Numbered from the stretch's first letter, positions 8,613 to 17,415 are shown. The stretch is 64,000 nt of DNA from Flavobacteriales bacterium UBA5081 (GCA_002415785.1 DIAJ01000032.1:104375-168374); one strand, 5' to 3'. Numbers and translations are program-made. The notes: a model not told the origin generated them from the letters alone.

Positions 8613-9101
8613 TTATTTTTCAATTTTATGTTTCTTTCTAATTGTCACGAGTTCGAAGTCATTAATCAACGGTTTCCATTTTTGAATTAATACGCTGTCC
8701 CTGTAAAGGTATGTTGAGTCCTTTTGTCCGTCAAAAATGAAGTAGTCGTTGGGTCGAATAAGGTTCTCACTCTCAGTTGTTCCGTCATGCTCGTAAATAA
8801 CATGTTCAATTACTTCTGCTCGGTCGTCTTTTATAACTACATAGTAATCATCAGTTCCTTCTCTTATGTCATATTGCTCTGTGGTCGAATTAGTCAGGTC
8901 AATATATAGCATACAAGTATGAACTTCATATTCATTTACAACATTTGTTATCCGTCCTTCGAACGACTCATTAAACGTCCCAAAATAGTCTTGATTCAAT
9001 GTCTCAAGTTTTTTTTGGTCATATATTGAATAACCAATAGCTAGAGTCATGAAAACCACTCCGCTAACTACTGCAAATCCTATTTTTCGTTTTGAGTCCA
9101 A
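8613..9101 (-). CDS. Small single-pass membrane protein of unknown function
   Basis: A 162-residue protein with one N-terminal membrane segment (about residues 8-25) and an acidic, beta-rich remainder predicted to face the periplasm. No family motif is recognised. The reading starts at TTG (9101); the first in-frame ATG is at residue 18, inside the membrane segment, so TTG is the better start. The gene fills the space between boundary GTTGGCCACA (15 bases upstream) and its complement TGTGGCCAAC directly after the stop, so it is the only gene of its cassette. Confidence 0.6.
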   Translation of the reverse strand: MDSKRKIGFAVVSGVVFMTLAIGYSIYDQKKLETLNQDYFGTFNESFEGRITNVVNEYEVHTCMLYIDLTNSTTEQYDIREGTDDYYVVIKDDRAEVIEHVIYEHDGTTESENLIRPNDYFIFDGQKDSTYLYRDSVLIQKWKPLINDFELVTIRKKHKIEK

Positions 9102-9116
9102 TCGTTTTTTGAAATT

Positions 9117-9445
9117 GTGGCCAACAATTGGCTAAAACACACTCTTGTGCTTTATTCACCTTCTGTCTGTTTAAAATTAATTCTTTATTACGCTGAAATT
9201 CAGCAGATAATTTTCAAATTCAAACATACCAAAAATTTAAACAGCATCAACGAAAACTATAAAATTAAATGGTTACAAGCATTTATTAATTACTTACAAA
9301 CGAAAATTTTAAATCATCAACAAACCCATACAGCTCTTCTGAATCTTCCTCCGATGGTTATCGAAGCTATAGTCAACATCGCATACATATTGATTATTAA
9401 ATCCTTATCGGAACCGACCACACGAATGATTAGTTATTAGGTAGC
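9117..9445 (-). repeat. attC-like element B, downstream of the L,D-transpeptidase
   Basis: About 330 bases without a gene of their own. On the minus strand it opens with GCTACCTAATAACTAATC, whose first nine bases complement TTAGGTAGC upstream of the transpeptidase gene, and it ends at GCCAATTGTTGGCC. It shares CATTCGTGTGGTCGGTTC and GTTGACTATAGCTTCG blocks with element D. The element starts inside the end of the transpeptidase reading frame. A 107-codon frame on the plus strand is treated as chance. Confidence 0.55.
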
Positions 9446-10146
9446 GTTTTTAATTCGTCTTCTATTTTGTTGTATAGTTCATTTTCCCAATTTATTTCGT
9501 CAATTTCTGGATAACTTGGATTTGTCCTAAAATCTCTTGGACTTATTATTACTTTAATATTGTTAGTAATTGCCTTTTGTGTTAGCACAAAAACTTCTTC
9601 GATTGCTTCGTCACCTATTGGGATACACCCAATTGTTACCGCTTTTCCGTGTATAAAAATATCACCGCCTAATTCTGTTATATTTGTCAATTCAGTTTTT
9701 GATTTGTCAAAATCATTTGGATAGCTTACTTTTATTGATAAATAATAAGAACTATTTGGATTCAAATATTCAACGTTATAAATGCCTTCAGGTATTTGTC
9801 TATCGCCTTCTTTTAATTTAGGTCCTAATTTACCGCTATATGCAGTAAATGGATATTCTTTTATTATTCTAATTCCGTTGTAGTCTTTCGCATAAACTTG
9901 AAGTATTTGCTCCTCTTTAAATGCCACAAGAATTATTTCTTTCGGATAATCCATTTTGTAACCTGCCAAACTCAAGTTGTTTTGAAGTCGATTCCAAACC
10001 TTTTCTTCAATTTGTTCAATTCTTGTCTCAACAGTTTCTTTTCCTTTAATCTTACTCACAAAAGGCATATAAATTGACCTTCCATAGTATAGAAAGACAA
10101 TTATAATTACAATAATTCCTAATATTAAAATAAGTTTTCTCGTCAT
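9430..10146 (-). CDS. L,D-transpeptidase (YkuD family), membrane-anchored
   Basis: A 238-residue protein with an N-terminal membrane anchor (residues 4-21) and a YkuD catalytic domain. The active-site signature is HGKAVTIGCIPIG, with the histidine, glycine and nucleophilic cysteine of the HxxxxxxGC motif near residues 168-176. It most resembles YafK/ErfK-type enzymes acting on murein peptide stems in the periplasm. It is a single gene in its cassette: the upstream boundary is GTTAGGTAGC and the complement GCTACCTAA encodes its last residues, with the stop codon TAA provided by the palindromic element. Confidence 0.85.
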   Translation of the reverse strand: MTRKLILILGIIVIIIVFLYYGRSIYMPFVSKIKGKETVETRIEQIEEKVWNRLQNNLSLAGYKMDYPKEIILVAFKEEQILQVYAKDYNGIRIIKEYPFTAYSGKLGPKLKEGDRQIPEGIYNVEYLNPNSSYYLSIKVSYPNDFDKSKTELTNITELGGDIFIHGKAVTIGCIPIGDEAIEEVFVLTQKAITNNIKVIISPRDFRTNPSYPEIDEINWENELYNKIEDELKTLPNN

Positions 10147-10164
10147 CTTTTTTTCAAATGCTAC

Positions 10165-10177
10165 CTAACGTTTTGCA
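10165..10177 (-). repeat. Distal end of attC-like element A (after the intron)
   Basis: TGCAAAACGTTAG on the minus strand, ending in the core GTTAGGT that begins the transpeptidase cassette (matches GTTRRRY, the integron core consensus). Together with 10830-10950 it forms one palindrome split by the intron. Confidence 0.55.
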
Positions 10178-10829
10178 ATCGAGTAGGCAAGGGGAATTTC
10201 ACCCCAAGCCTCTCACAGAACCGTACGTGACAGTCTCCCGTCATACGGCTCTTCTAGTTTTCACTTACAAATATAGCTCATCCTCTTTAGAGTTGGCTAA
10301 TGTATTTAAAAACTAGCTATTCCCTTCGCTCCACTTCCATTACAGAAGTTTCATCACTACTACGAAATAGTCTGCCTCCTGCATCTCCCTTTGGTATTCT
10401 GCCTCTAAGTTGTGCTTATTGTACATTTCCCTTAACATGGTGATACAGGTTTCCCAAGTTCCGTAAATAAGCCCGAATAAAGTTCTTGCCATCTGAATGA
10501 CGCCAGCCCTACAGCAAGTAAATAGGTCTCCGCTGTAATTAAAGTTATTACTAACTCTACTTTTTCACTCCGTGTCATACTTCGTAGCTTTTGACTGGGG
10601 GTTCGCACTTCTCGACACCTCATCAATGGTTCACTCTCGTTCAACTCCTTTATTCATACCAGCTAACCTCATGGGTTAGATTCTCCTAAACGCTCAGTAC
10701 CGCAACGTTGCCCTCACAGCACCTTTAGGTGGTTTAGAGCCCTTGCCTATACAACGACTCTGATGGACCTACCATCATCTTATTTACAGCATGCAGCCAT
10801 TTTATTGCCGTGGCTGCTTCTTGGCACAC
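10178..10829 (-). mobile_element. ORF-less group II intron
   Basis: About 652 nt. The 5' end reads GTGTGCC (10829 downward), matching the GUGYG rule. The 34-nt domain V at 10251-10218 begins GAGCCGTATGACGG and ends TACGGTTC, with the AGC catalytic triad and a paired GAGCCGTA/TACGGTTC stem. Domain VI (GAGGCTTGGGGTGAAATTCC and on) leads to a 3' end at CTCGAT (AY). The GTGGAGCGAAGGG segment that normally precedes the reverse transcriptase is present (10338-10326), but domain IV is only about 70 nt and encodes no maturase. Removing 10178-10829 restores the palindrome of element A, which supports the boundaries. It would need a maturase in trans. Confidence 0.85.
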
Positions 10830-10950
10830 TATGGCTTGTGGCGGTTTCGAAGCACGTTCCTGTCCACCAAAACCAAAGCTGGCTACGAAGGAAAAACCTT
10901 GATGGCAGCCGTTCACCCGCCATAAGCTATATGTGTTGTTGTACACCGTT
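10830..10950 (-). repeat. attC-like palindromic element A, interrupted by the intron
   Basis: Minus-strand element directly after the lipoprotein stop codon. It opens with GGTGTACAAC (complement of GTTGTACACC at the start of the same cassette, 11486-11477). Arms are at 10917-10930 and 10831-10844 (12 of 14 paired). The distal end continues beyond the intron at 10177. Total length without the intron is about 134 bases. Confidence 0.65.
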
Positions 10951-10951
10951 T

Positions 10952-11470
10952 TTATTCTTCTTCAAATTGCGTTGTTTCTTCAAAAGAAGGGTATTTGTAA
11001 AATTCGGGATGTTTAATCTGTCGAATATTGTCACCTTCTTTCCATTGCTTCATAAAGGTAATCTGAATCTTGTCGTAGGAGTCCGTGTTCTTGATTTCGT
11101 CCATTACGAGCTCGGCAATTTTTCGTCCTTCAATTTCAAGTTTATTCTTATCATAAATGTCAATTGTCGGACTGTTGTATAAAACAAAGTGAACCCAATA
11201 GTCTTCGTTAATTTGTTCCATGGTCTCATTGTCGTATCCGTGAAATGTTGCGATTGAAAACCTGACTTCTTCTGCTTCGTAAAGTCCCTTAATCTTAAAT
11301 TCCAATTCGTCTTTCGATGAGTTGAATTCAGGTTCGACTGCGTATGAGTAGTCAGCTTCTGGCATATTTTCTAACTGCTTCAAAGCTTTGTAATATGGGT
11401 TGCCGCAACTGATCAAGAATATCCCGACAAGTCCGAGTAGTAGTCTTTTTATCTGTCTCACGCAGTTCAT
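10952..11470 (-). CDS. Putative lipoprotein of unknown function
   Basis: A 172-residue protein from ATG 11470. I chose this start, rather than an in-frame start at 11527, because it gives a signal peptide (MNCVRQIKRLLLGLVGIF) with a lipobox LISC-G and sits 7 bases after the cassette boundary GTTGTACACC. The longer reading runs back through the recombination-type sequence. The rest is acidic, with no known motif. Expected in the inner leaflet of the outer membrane or on the cell surface. First gene of the 6.6-11.5 kb cassette block. Confidence 0.65.
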   Translation of the reverse strand: MNCVRQIKRLLLGLVGIFLISCGNPYYKALKQLENMPEADYSYAVEPEFNSSKDELEFKIKGLYEAEEVRFSIATFHGYDNETMEQINEDYWVHFVLYNSPTIDIYDKNKLEIEGRKIAELVMDEIKNTDSYDKIQITFMKQWKEGDNIRQIKHPEFYKYPSFEETTQFEEE

Positions 11471-11476
11471 TTTAAT

Positions 11477-11515
11477 GGTGTACAACTTGTAAATACCCGC
11501 ATAAACATAGTACTT
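11477..11515 (-). repeat. Partial attC-like end at the start of the accessory block
   Basis: CCGCATAAACATAGTACTT at 11497-11515 is identical (19 bases) to 58016-58034, where it also lies just upstream of a cassette boundary (ParDE). It is followed on the minus strand by TATTTACAAGTTGTACACC, the start of the lipoprotein cassette. It marks the junction between the core genome and the block. Confidence 0.55.
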
Positions 11516-11572
11516 TTCACTCTGCAATTTCTCAATCTCACAAACATAACCATTTCACAATTAATTATTAAA

Positions 11573-12316
11573 CTATCCCCAATCCACTCTTCTTCTATAT
11601 TCCGCCAAAAAAACCGTTGTTGCCATAGAAACGTTTAAGGATTCCACTGAAGCATCGTGAGGGATGCGCAATTTTTGGTGCAGTAATTTTTCCACTTTTG
11701 GGCTAAGTCCGTTGGCTTCGTTGCCCATCACCAAAATAGCGGGCTGTTGTAAAGTGGTTTTATACAAATTCTCGCCCTCTAAATGGGTACCGTAAATGCG
11801 CTTACTTTCTTTTTCTTGGCTTAAATAACTTTCCAAATCAGTGTAAACTAAATTTAAATGAAAGAGGGCTCCCATGCTTGCTTGCACCACTTTAGGGCTG
11901 TAACAATCTACCGTATCAGTAGAACACACCACCGTTTTTACACCAAAAGCCACTGCCGAACGCAAAATGGTTCCCAAATTCCCCGGATCTTGAATATGCT
12001 CTAGGGCTAAAGTCAAGTCGCTTTCAGCCACTTTTTCCTCATGTTTCATAGCAACTAAAGCCAAAACTCCGGGCGGCTGACTGAGGTTAGAAACTTTTTT
12101 TAAATCAGCTTCCTCTACCTCTCTTACATTTTTAAAATCAATCCCTTCTGTTGCCAACCATTCTGAGCTAGCAAAAACTTGCACTAGTTCATAAGCCGAC
12201 TTTTGTACTTCGCTCAACAGCTTTGTCCCCTCCACTATAAAAAGTTGCTCCTTTTTGCGGTATTTCTTTTGTCGCAAGGAGCGGATCAGCTTCTCTTCTC
12301 TTTGGCTTAATTTCAT
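11573..12316 (-). CDS. TrmH/SpoU-family RNA 2'-O-methyltransferase
   Basis: About 247 residues from ATG 12316 (an in-frame ATG four codons upstream is also possible). The N-terminal region holds the substrate-binding fold typical of RlmB-like enzymes (QLFIVEGTKLL). The C-terminal SPOUT domain has motif 1 in IQDPGNLGTILRSA, motif 2 in VMGNEANGLS and motif 3 in IPHDASVESLNVSMA. These bind S-adenosylmethionine in the trefoil knot. The exact rRNA or tRNA site is not predictable. It is transcribed divergently from tamL. Confidence 0.9.
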   Translation of the reverse strand: MKLSQREEKLIRSLRQKKYRKKEQLFIVEGTKLLSEVQKSAYELVQVFASSEWLATEGIDFKNVREVEEADLKKVSNLSQPPGVLALVAMKHEEKVAESDLTLALEHIQDPGNLGTILRSAVAFGVKTVVCSTDTVDCYSPKVVQASMGALFHLNLVYTDLESYLSQEKESKRIYGTHLEGENLYKTTLQQPAILVMGNEANGLSPKVEKLLHQKLRIPHDASVESLNVSMATTVFLAEYRRRVDWG

Positions 12317-12413
12317 TGATTGATGCATTATATCTCGCTCTACTGAATATTTTAATTTCTTAAAGTTTTGGTCTTTTCAGATTAGTTAACTTCGCAGAGC
12401 ATCTATTTCACCT

Positions 12414-14720
12414 ATGGTTAAACTTTCAACTGCTGTTTACAAAGTTAGTTTTTTAAGTGCGATTATACTGCTTAGCATTACATGGTCATGCGGTCCGGCG
12501 AGGCATTTAAAAGAAGATCAGCGCCTGCTTACCAAGGTAAAAATTAAGGCAAGCAGCGGAAATCAGTACAACGAAGATTTGCTGTCAGTGGTAAAACAAC
12601 GCCCTAACCGCAAGCTTTTAGGAATGTTTAAAATTTACTTGGGCGTATACAATTTATTCTACCACAAAGAAGACAGCAAAATAAAAGAGAACATTGGTGA
12701 GCCACCGGTTATTTACGATTCTACTACCAATGCAACCTCTGTAAAGTTAATGACCAAATACCTACAAAACTTAGGATATTATGATGCTAAAGTCAGCTGG
12801 GAACATAAAGTCAAAAAGAAAAGAGCTTGGGTTAAATACAAAATAGACAAGGGAAAAAGATACAAAATCAACAAGTTGAGTTATCAAGTTGAAAACCCAA
12901 ATATTCGTTCCATTTTTTATCAAGATACGGCTTCCTCTCACCTAAAAGTGGGTAAAAATTTTGATTTAGACTTAATGTCGAAGGAGCGGCAACGAATTGA
13001 AAAACAACTAAAAAATGCAGGATATTATCGCTTTTCGCGAGAGTTTGTGGTTTTTGAAGCAGACACTTCTCGAACCAATAAAACAGCGAACCTTACGCTA
13101 AACATTAAAAATAAGGTAGATAAATTTCAAGATACCGATTCGCTGGTAGAAAGTCGCCATCAAATTTACACCATTAGTAAAGTATATGTCCGCATGAACT
13201 ACAGCGCTCAACGAATGCAAAACCGCAGCGGCGACACTACTCAAATTGATGATTTAACCTTTATTGATCTGGGCGATTACGAATTAAAAAAGAACTTTTT
13301 GGCGCGATTAATTAACATTCGTCCCGGAGATCGCTATCAAGTGAGCGCACAAGAGCAAACTTATGCTAACCTTTCGGCTTTGCGCGTATTTTCTTATGTG
13401 AGTATTCACTATGAAGATGACTACGACAGTAAAGGAAATAAGCTGGATGTTTACATCGACCTAAATCCTTCTAAACAAAAATCTTATTCAGTGCAAACGG
13501 AAGGAACAAATAATGGTGGCAACTTGGGGGTAAATGCCAACCTGGCTTTTCAAAACAACAATACTTTTAATGGCGCTGAACTGTTGGACATTCGCTTTAA
13601 AGGTGGTTTAGAAGCACAGCAAATTCTCACCGAAGAAGAAAATACCGACATAGCAAATAACTTTTTGCCGTTTAATACATTTGAGTTTGGACCGGAGGCG
13701 AGCATTGAAATTCCGCGCTTTCTGTTGCCGATAAAAATGAGTCGCTATTCTTTTAAAGGAAATCCTAGAACCACTTTCAACGCTTCTTACAACTACCAAG
13801 AACGTCCGGATTACATTCGCAATGTTTCTAAGGTTTATATGGCTTACAGCTGGAATGAAACGCCGCAGAAAACACACATCGTTCAGCCCATCGACTTAAG
13901 TTACATCAACCTAACCCCTAGTCCGCGCTTTGAGCAAATACTTGAACAAATCAACAATCCTTTTTTGAGAAACAGCTATACCGACAACTTAATTTTAGCT
14001 TTGAAGTACAGCTTTATTTGGAACACCAAAACCAATAACAGCAAGAAAGATCATTTTTTCTTTCGCTTTAATGCGGAGTCTGCCGGAAACCTTTTGTCGG
14101 CATTAACGAAAAACAGCAGTTTACAGCAAAACGAAGACGGTTCATACAATGTGGCGGGCATTCGCTTTGCACAATACGCTCGCAGCGATTTTGATTTCCG
14201 CTACTATCAAAACTTCGACTACAACCAATTGGTCTATCGTTTTGCGGCAGGTTTGGGAGTTCCTTATGGAAATAGTAAAGCGCTGCCTTTTGAAAAGAGT
14301 TTTTATGCCGGCGGTGCCAATGGGATTAGAGCATGGAGAGCAAGAGAACTAGGTCCCGGTAGTTTGCCGGATTCCTCAGAGTCGAATGTAGATCAAATTG
14401 GTAATATGAGCTTGGAGGGCAATGTAGAGCTGCGCTTCCCCATTACCGGAATATTTGAAGGAGCAGCTTTTGTAGATGCCGGTAACATTTGGAATGTAGA
14501 CCAAGAAGACATTCGTCCGAGTACAGAGTTTTCAATTGAAAATTTATGGAAAGGTACGGCAATCGGCATAGGCGCGGGACTTCGTTTAAACTTCACCTTT
14601 TTTGTGATGCGTTTAGATATTGCCACTCCTATAAAAGACCCAGGCAGCCTTGACCCCTACTTAATTAAAAGCAGATGGAATCGCACGAATTTAAATTTGG
14701 GTATTGGTTATCCGTTCTAA
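12414..14720 (+). CDS. tamL: TamL-type lipoprotein of the BamA/TamA outer-membrane family
   Basis: A 768-residue outer-membrane protein with a lipoprotein signal (ITWSCGPA, cysteine near residue 26), POTRA-like domains in roughly residues 90-360, and a C-terminal 16-stranded D15 barrel. The barrel shows the family pattern FYAGGANGIRAWRARELGPG and ends in an aromatic residue (GIGYPF). The lipid anchor distinguishes it from BamA and fits the Bacteroidota TamL group, proposed to work with TamB in outer-membrane assembly. A weak -7 element (TAACTTCG) lies 20 bases upstream. TamB itself is not in the window. Confidence 0.85.
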   Translation: MVKLSTAVYKVSFLSAIILLSITWSCGPARHLKEDQRLLTKVKIKASSGNQYNEDLLSVVKQRPNRKLLGMFKIYLGVYNLFYHKEDSKIKENIGEPPVIYDSTTNATSVKLMTKYLQNLGYYDAKVSWEHKVKKKRAWVKYKIDKGKRYKINKLSYQVENPNIRSIFYQDTASSHLKVGKNFDLDLMSKERQRIEKQLKNAGYYRFSREFVVFEADTSRTNKTANLTLNIKNKVDKFQDTDSLVESRHQIYTISKVYVRMNYSAQRMQNRSGDTTQIDDLTFIDLGDYELKKNFLARLINIRPGDRYQVSAQEQTYANLSALRVFSYVSIHYEDDYDSKGNKLDVYIDLNPSKQKSYSVQTEGTNNGGNLGVNANLAFQNNNTFNGAELLDIRFKGGLEAQQILTEEENTDIANNFLPFNTFEFGPEASIEIPRFLLPIKMSRYSFKGNPRTTFNASYNYQERPDYIRNVSKVYMAYSWNETPQKTHIVQPIDLSYINLTPSPRFEQILEQINNPFLRNSYTDNLILALKYSFIWNTKTNNSKKDHFFFRFNAESAGNLLSALTKNSSLQQNEDGSYNVAGIRFAQYARSDFDFRYYQNFDYNQLVYRFAAGLGVPYGNSKALPFEKSFYAGGANGIRAWRARELGPGSLPDSSESNVDQIGNMSLEGNVELRFPITGIFEGAAFVDAGNIWNVDQEDIRPSTEFSIENLWKGTAIGIGAGLRLNFTFFVMRLDIATPIKDPGSLDPYLIKSRWNRTNLNLGIGYPF

Positions 14721-15003
14721 GTTGAATAAAGTTTGAAGTTTTTTTTAGAGTATAGAATATAGAGAAAAGACCGCTTCGCTGCAAGAAACAAGAGGTTAGA
14801 AGTTTTGCATCAATATACTGCGAAGAAAGACACCAATTCTCGCGACAGCGAGACGCTTTCAACTTTCAATGCTTCATATTTCATATTTTAAAAGAGTTTC
14901 ATCTTTCATATTTTCACAGTCTGCATCATTTTATTATTTATTTGCTTGATAATAGCGTGAGATTTTTATTAGCTTTGCCACGCTTTTTTAACATTGAAAA
15001 CAG
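14721..15003. other. Intergenic region between tamL and the aldolase gene
   Basis: About 280 bases with no credible ORF. It contains a small hairpin CTCGC-GACA-GCGAG at 14838-14851 and the aldolase promoter at its end. The middle part is low-complexity TTTCATATTT-like sequence. Confidence 0.5.
14946..14977 (+). promoter_or_regulatory. Bacteroidota-type promoter of the aldolase gene
   Basis: TTG at 14946-14948 and TAGCTTTG at 14970-14977 are separated by 21 bases, which fits the TTG-N17-23-TAnnTTTG consensus of the Bacteroidota primary sigma factor. The ATG is 27 bases downstream. Confidence 0.7.
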
Positions 15004-16068
15004 ATGTCATTAAATAAAATTGAAGAATTATTAGGAGCTGAAAAAGAATCACTTCTTCAGCATGAAAGTAAAACATTTGACAAAAGTATGCTTCATTTGC
15101 CCGGTCCTGACTTTGTGGATCGAGTATTTAAGGACAGCAATAGAAGTCCGCAAGTGCTTAAAAGCTTGCAGTCTTTATACAATCACGGTCGCTTAGGCGG
15201 CAGCGGTTATTTGTCAATTTTACCGGTTGATCAAGGAATTGAGCATTCAGCAGGAGCTTCATTTGCTCCCAATCCAATTTATTTCGACCCGGAGAACATT
15301 GTAAAGTTAGCTGTAGAAGGCGGTTGTAACGCAGTTGCATCAACTTTTGGTGTTTTGGCTTCTGTTTCAAGAAAATATGCACACAAAATACCTTTTGTGG
15401 TGAAGTTAAACCACAACGAACTGTTGACTTATCCAAATACCTATTCGCAAATTTCTTTTGGTTCAGTAGATGAAGCGTGGAATTTAGGTGCTACTGCAGT
15501 GGGAGCAACCATTTATTTTGGCTCAGACGACAGCAACCGCCAAATTGTAGAAATTGCAGAAGCTTTTGAAAGAGCTCACGAATTGGGAATGGCGACAATT
15601 CTTTGGTGTTACTTACGCAACAGCGGTTTCAAAAAAGACGGAAAAGATTACCATACGGCTACCGACATTACTGCTCAGGCGAATCACTTGGGGGTAACCA
15701 TTCAAGCCGACATCATAAAACAAAAATTACCAACTTTAAATGGCGGTTACACAGCTATTGGATTTGGTAAAACTCACGATAAAGTATATAGTGAATTAAC
15801 CACTGACCATCCAATTGACCTTTGTCGTTACCAAGTAGCCAATTGTTACATGGGGCGCTCAGGATTAATCAATTCTGGTGGTGCTTCTACCGGTTCCGAA
15901 TCATCAGATTTGGCTGATGCAGTTACTACTGCTGTCATCAATAAAAGAGCCGGAGGACACGGATTAATTTCAGGCAGAAAAGCGTTCCAAAAACCAATGA
16001 ACGAAGGTGTGGAACTTTTAAATGCCATTCAAGATGTTTATCTTGCAGAAGAAATTACGATTAGTTAA
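15004..16068 (+). CDS. fbaB: Class I fructose-bisphosphate aldolase (DhnA/FbaB type)
   Basis: A 354-residue cytoplasmic enzyme of the archaeal/bacterial class I aldolase family. It has the characteristic [12 protein letters not shown] near residues 76-88, [11 protein letters not shown] near 133-143 and the C-terminal phosphate-binding [12 protein letters not shown] near 319-330. It interconverts fructose 1,6-bisphosphate with dihydroxyacetone phosphate and glyceraldehyde 3-phosphate through a lysine Schiff base. It is followed 25 bases later by accD, the usual order in this phylum. Its own promoter is at 14946-14977. Confidence 0.92.
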   Translation: MSLNKIEELLGAEKESLLQHESKTFDKSMLHLPGPDFVDRVFKDSNRSPQVLKSLQSLYNHGRLGGSGYLSILPVDQGIEHSAGASFAPNPIYFDPENIVKLAVEGGCNAVASTFGVLASVSRKYAHKIPFVVKLNHNELLTYPNTYSQISFGSVDEAWNLGATAVGATIYFGSDDSNRQIVEIAEAFERAHELGMATILWCYLRNSGFKKDGKDYHTATDITAQANHLGVTIQADIIKQKLPTLNGGYTAIGFGKTHDKVYSELTTDHPIDLCRYQVANCYMGRSGLINSGGASTGSESSDLADAVTTAVINKRAGGHGLISGRKAFQKPMNEGVELLNAIQDVYLAEEITIS

Positions 16069-16093
16069 AAAACACTAAAAACAGCAATCCTTT

Positions 16094-16957
16094 ATGGGCT
16101 GGTTTAAAAGAATAAAACACGGAATCTCAACTCCTACTCAGGAGAAAAAAGAAACACCGGAAGGACTTTGGTATAAATGCCCAAGTTGCAATACGGTAAT
16201 TCCACAAGATGATCACAATAAAGAGTTAAGCGTTTGTCATGAATGTGGTCATCACGAGCGCATAGGCTCTGAAGAATATTTCAACATTTTGTTTGATGAA
16301 GGAAAGTATTCCGAAATCAACAAAAGCCTTTCTTCAGCAGATCCACTCAACTTTACGGATACCAAAAAGTACAAAGAGCGCATTAAGGCTACCCAAAAGA
16401 AAACCAAACTAAAAGATGCTGTGCGCACTGCACACGGTACTGTTGAAGGACATAAACTTATGGTAGCTTGCATGGACTTTGGTTTTATTGGGGGATCTAT
16501 GGGTTCAGTTGTGGGAGAGAAAATTGCCCGGGCAATTGATTATTGCATCAAAAACGAAATGCCGTTTATGATGATTTCAAAGTCGGGTGGCGCGAGAATG
16601 ATGGAAGCAGCTTTTTCTTTAATGCAAATGGCGAAGACTTCAGCTAAATTAACACAGTTAGCAGAAGCTAAACTACCATACTTTTCATTCTTAACCGACC
16701 CAACAACAGGTGGCGTTACCGCATCTTTTGCCATGCTGGGCGACTTAAACTTTGCGGAACCAAACGCCTTAATCGGCTTTGCCGGTCCGCGCGTGGTTAA
16801 AGAAACCATTGGAAAAGATTTACCGGAAGGATTTCAACGCTCTGAGTTCCTGCTAGAGCACGGTTTTCTCGATTTTATTGTAGAACGAAAAAACTTGAAG
16901 CAAAAAATGGCTCAATTAATAAGAATGTTTTACAATAAAAGTGAAAGTCAACAATAA
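16094..16957 (+). CDS. accD: Acetyl-CoA carboxylase carboxyltransferase subunit beta
   Basis: A 287-residue protein with the N-terminal C4 zinc ribbon (CPSC near residue 29 and CHEC near 48). The crotonase-like carboxyltransferase domain contains [28 protein letters not shown] and [12 protein letters not shown]. It transfers carboxyl from biotin to acetyl-CoA in the first step of fatty-acid synthesis, together with AccA (not in the window). Length and motifs are normal. Confidence 0.95.
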   Translation: MGWFKRIKHGISTPTQEKKETPEGLWYKCPSCNTVIPQDDHNKELSVCHECGHHERIGSEEYFNILFDEGKYSEINKSLSSADPLNFTDTKKYKERIKATQKKTKLKDAVRTAHGTVEGHKLMVACMDFGFIGGSMGSVVGEKIARAIDYCIKNEMPFMMISKSGGARMMEAAFSLMQMAKTSAKLTQLAEAKLPYFSFLTDPTTGGVTASFAMLGDLNFAEPNALIGFAGPRVVKETIGKDLPEGFQRSEFLLEHGFLDFIVERKNLKQKMAQLIRMFYNKSESQQ

Positions 16958-16963
16958 TTTTAA

Positions 16964-16971
16964 TACATTTG
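16964..16971 (+). promoter_or_regulatory. -7 promoter element of rpsO
   Basis: TACATTTG fits TAnnTTTG and lies 28 bases before the rpsO ATG and just after the accD stop. No clear -33 TTG is seen. A purine-rich AGGAAG lies before the ATG. Confidence 0.55.
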
Positions 16972-16998
16972 CACCCTTAAAATTTATAGGAAGAAAAT

Positions 16999-17268
16999 AT
17001 GGCGCTTACAACGGAAAAGAAACAAGCAATCTTTGAAAAATTCGGTCAAGGTAAAAATGACAGTGGTTCAACTGAAGGTCAAATTGCACTTTTCACTGAA
17101 AGAATCAATGACTTAACAAATCACTTGAAAGAGAATCAGAAAGATTTTGCAACAGAAAAAGCTTTGGTTACCCTTGTAGGTAAGCGAAGAAGATTGTTAG
17201 ATTATTTAAAAAACAAAGATATTTTAAAATACAGAGAGTTGATTAAAGAGTTAGGCATCAGAAAATAA
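16999..17268 (+). CDS. rpsO: 30S ribosomal protein S15
   Basis: An 89-residue protein of normal S15 length with the conserved GSTEGQIALFTERINDLTNHL and LVGKRRRLLDYLK segments that contact 16S rRNA helices h20-h22. It lies upstream of pnp, the classic rpsO-pnp arrangement. A strong terminator separates the two genes here, so pnp probably depends on read-through or its own promoter. Confidence 0.97.
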   Translation: MALTTEKKQAIFEKFGQGKNDSGSTEGQIALFTERINDLTNHLKENQKDFATEKALVTLVGKRRRLLDYLKNKDILKYRELIKELGIRK

Positions 17269-17308
17269 TGTTGTCTACACATTCAACACTTTTTACAATT
17301 TCAATAGA

Positions 17309-17342
17309 GGGGGGCATTTGAAAACAAGTCCCCCTTTTTTTA
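17309..17342 (+). terminator. Intrinsic terminator after rpsO
   Basis: GGGGGG (17309-17314) and CCCCC (17330-17334) with the inner pairs CATTTG and CAAGT around an AAAA loop, followed by a run of seven T. It lies between rpsO and pnp. Confidence 0.8.
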
Positions 17343-17415
17343 TATTAAAAATCGAAAACTGCTTGAGAAAAGCTCAAGTATATTAACATTAAAAATTACA
17401 GATTAATACATATTT

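Noticed and set aside
8461..8685. A 74-codon plus-strand frame
   Set aside because: It is read through palindrome C and the 3' end of the one-TM gene; no start signal.
9117..9440. A 107-codon plus-strand frame
   Set aside because: It coincides almost exactly with attC-like element B and runs against the direction of all neighbouring genes; composition is repeat-like.
10432..11182. Three open frames of 70-139 codons on both strands inside the intron and palindrome region
   Set aside because: They lie in structured RNA sequence (domains I-III of the intron) or across element A, cross its boundaries, and show no protein-like pattern.
6400..11520. An integron integrase or transposase that would explain the block
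   Set aside because: I looked on both strands and found no recombinase-like frame; the system claim therefore rests on the sites only.
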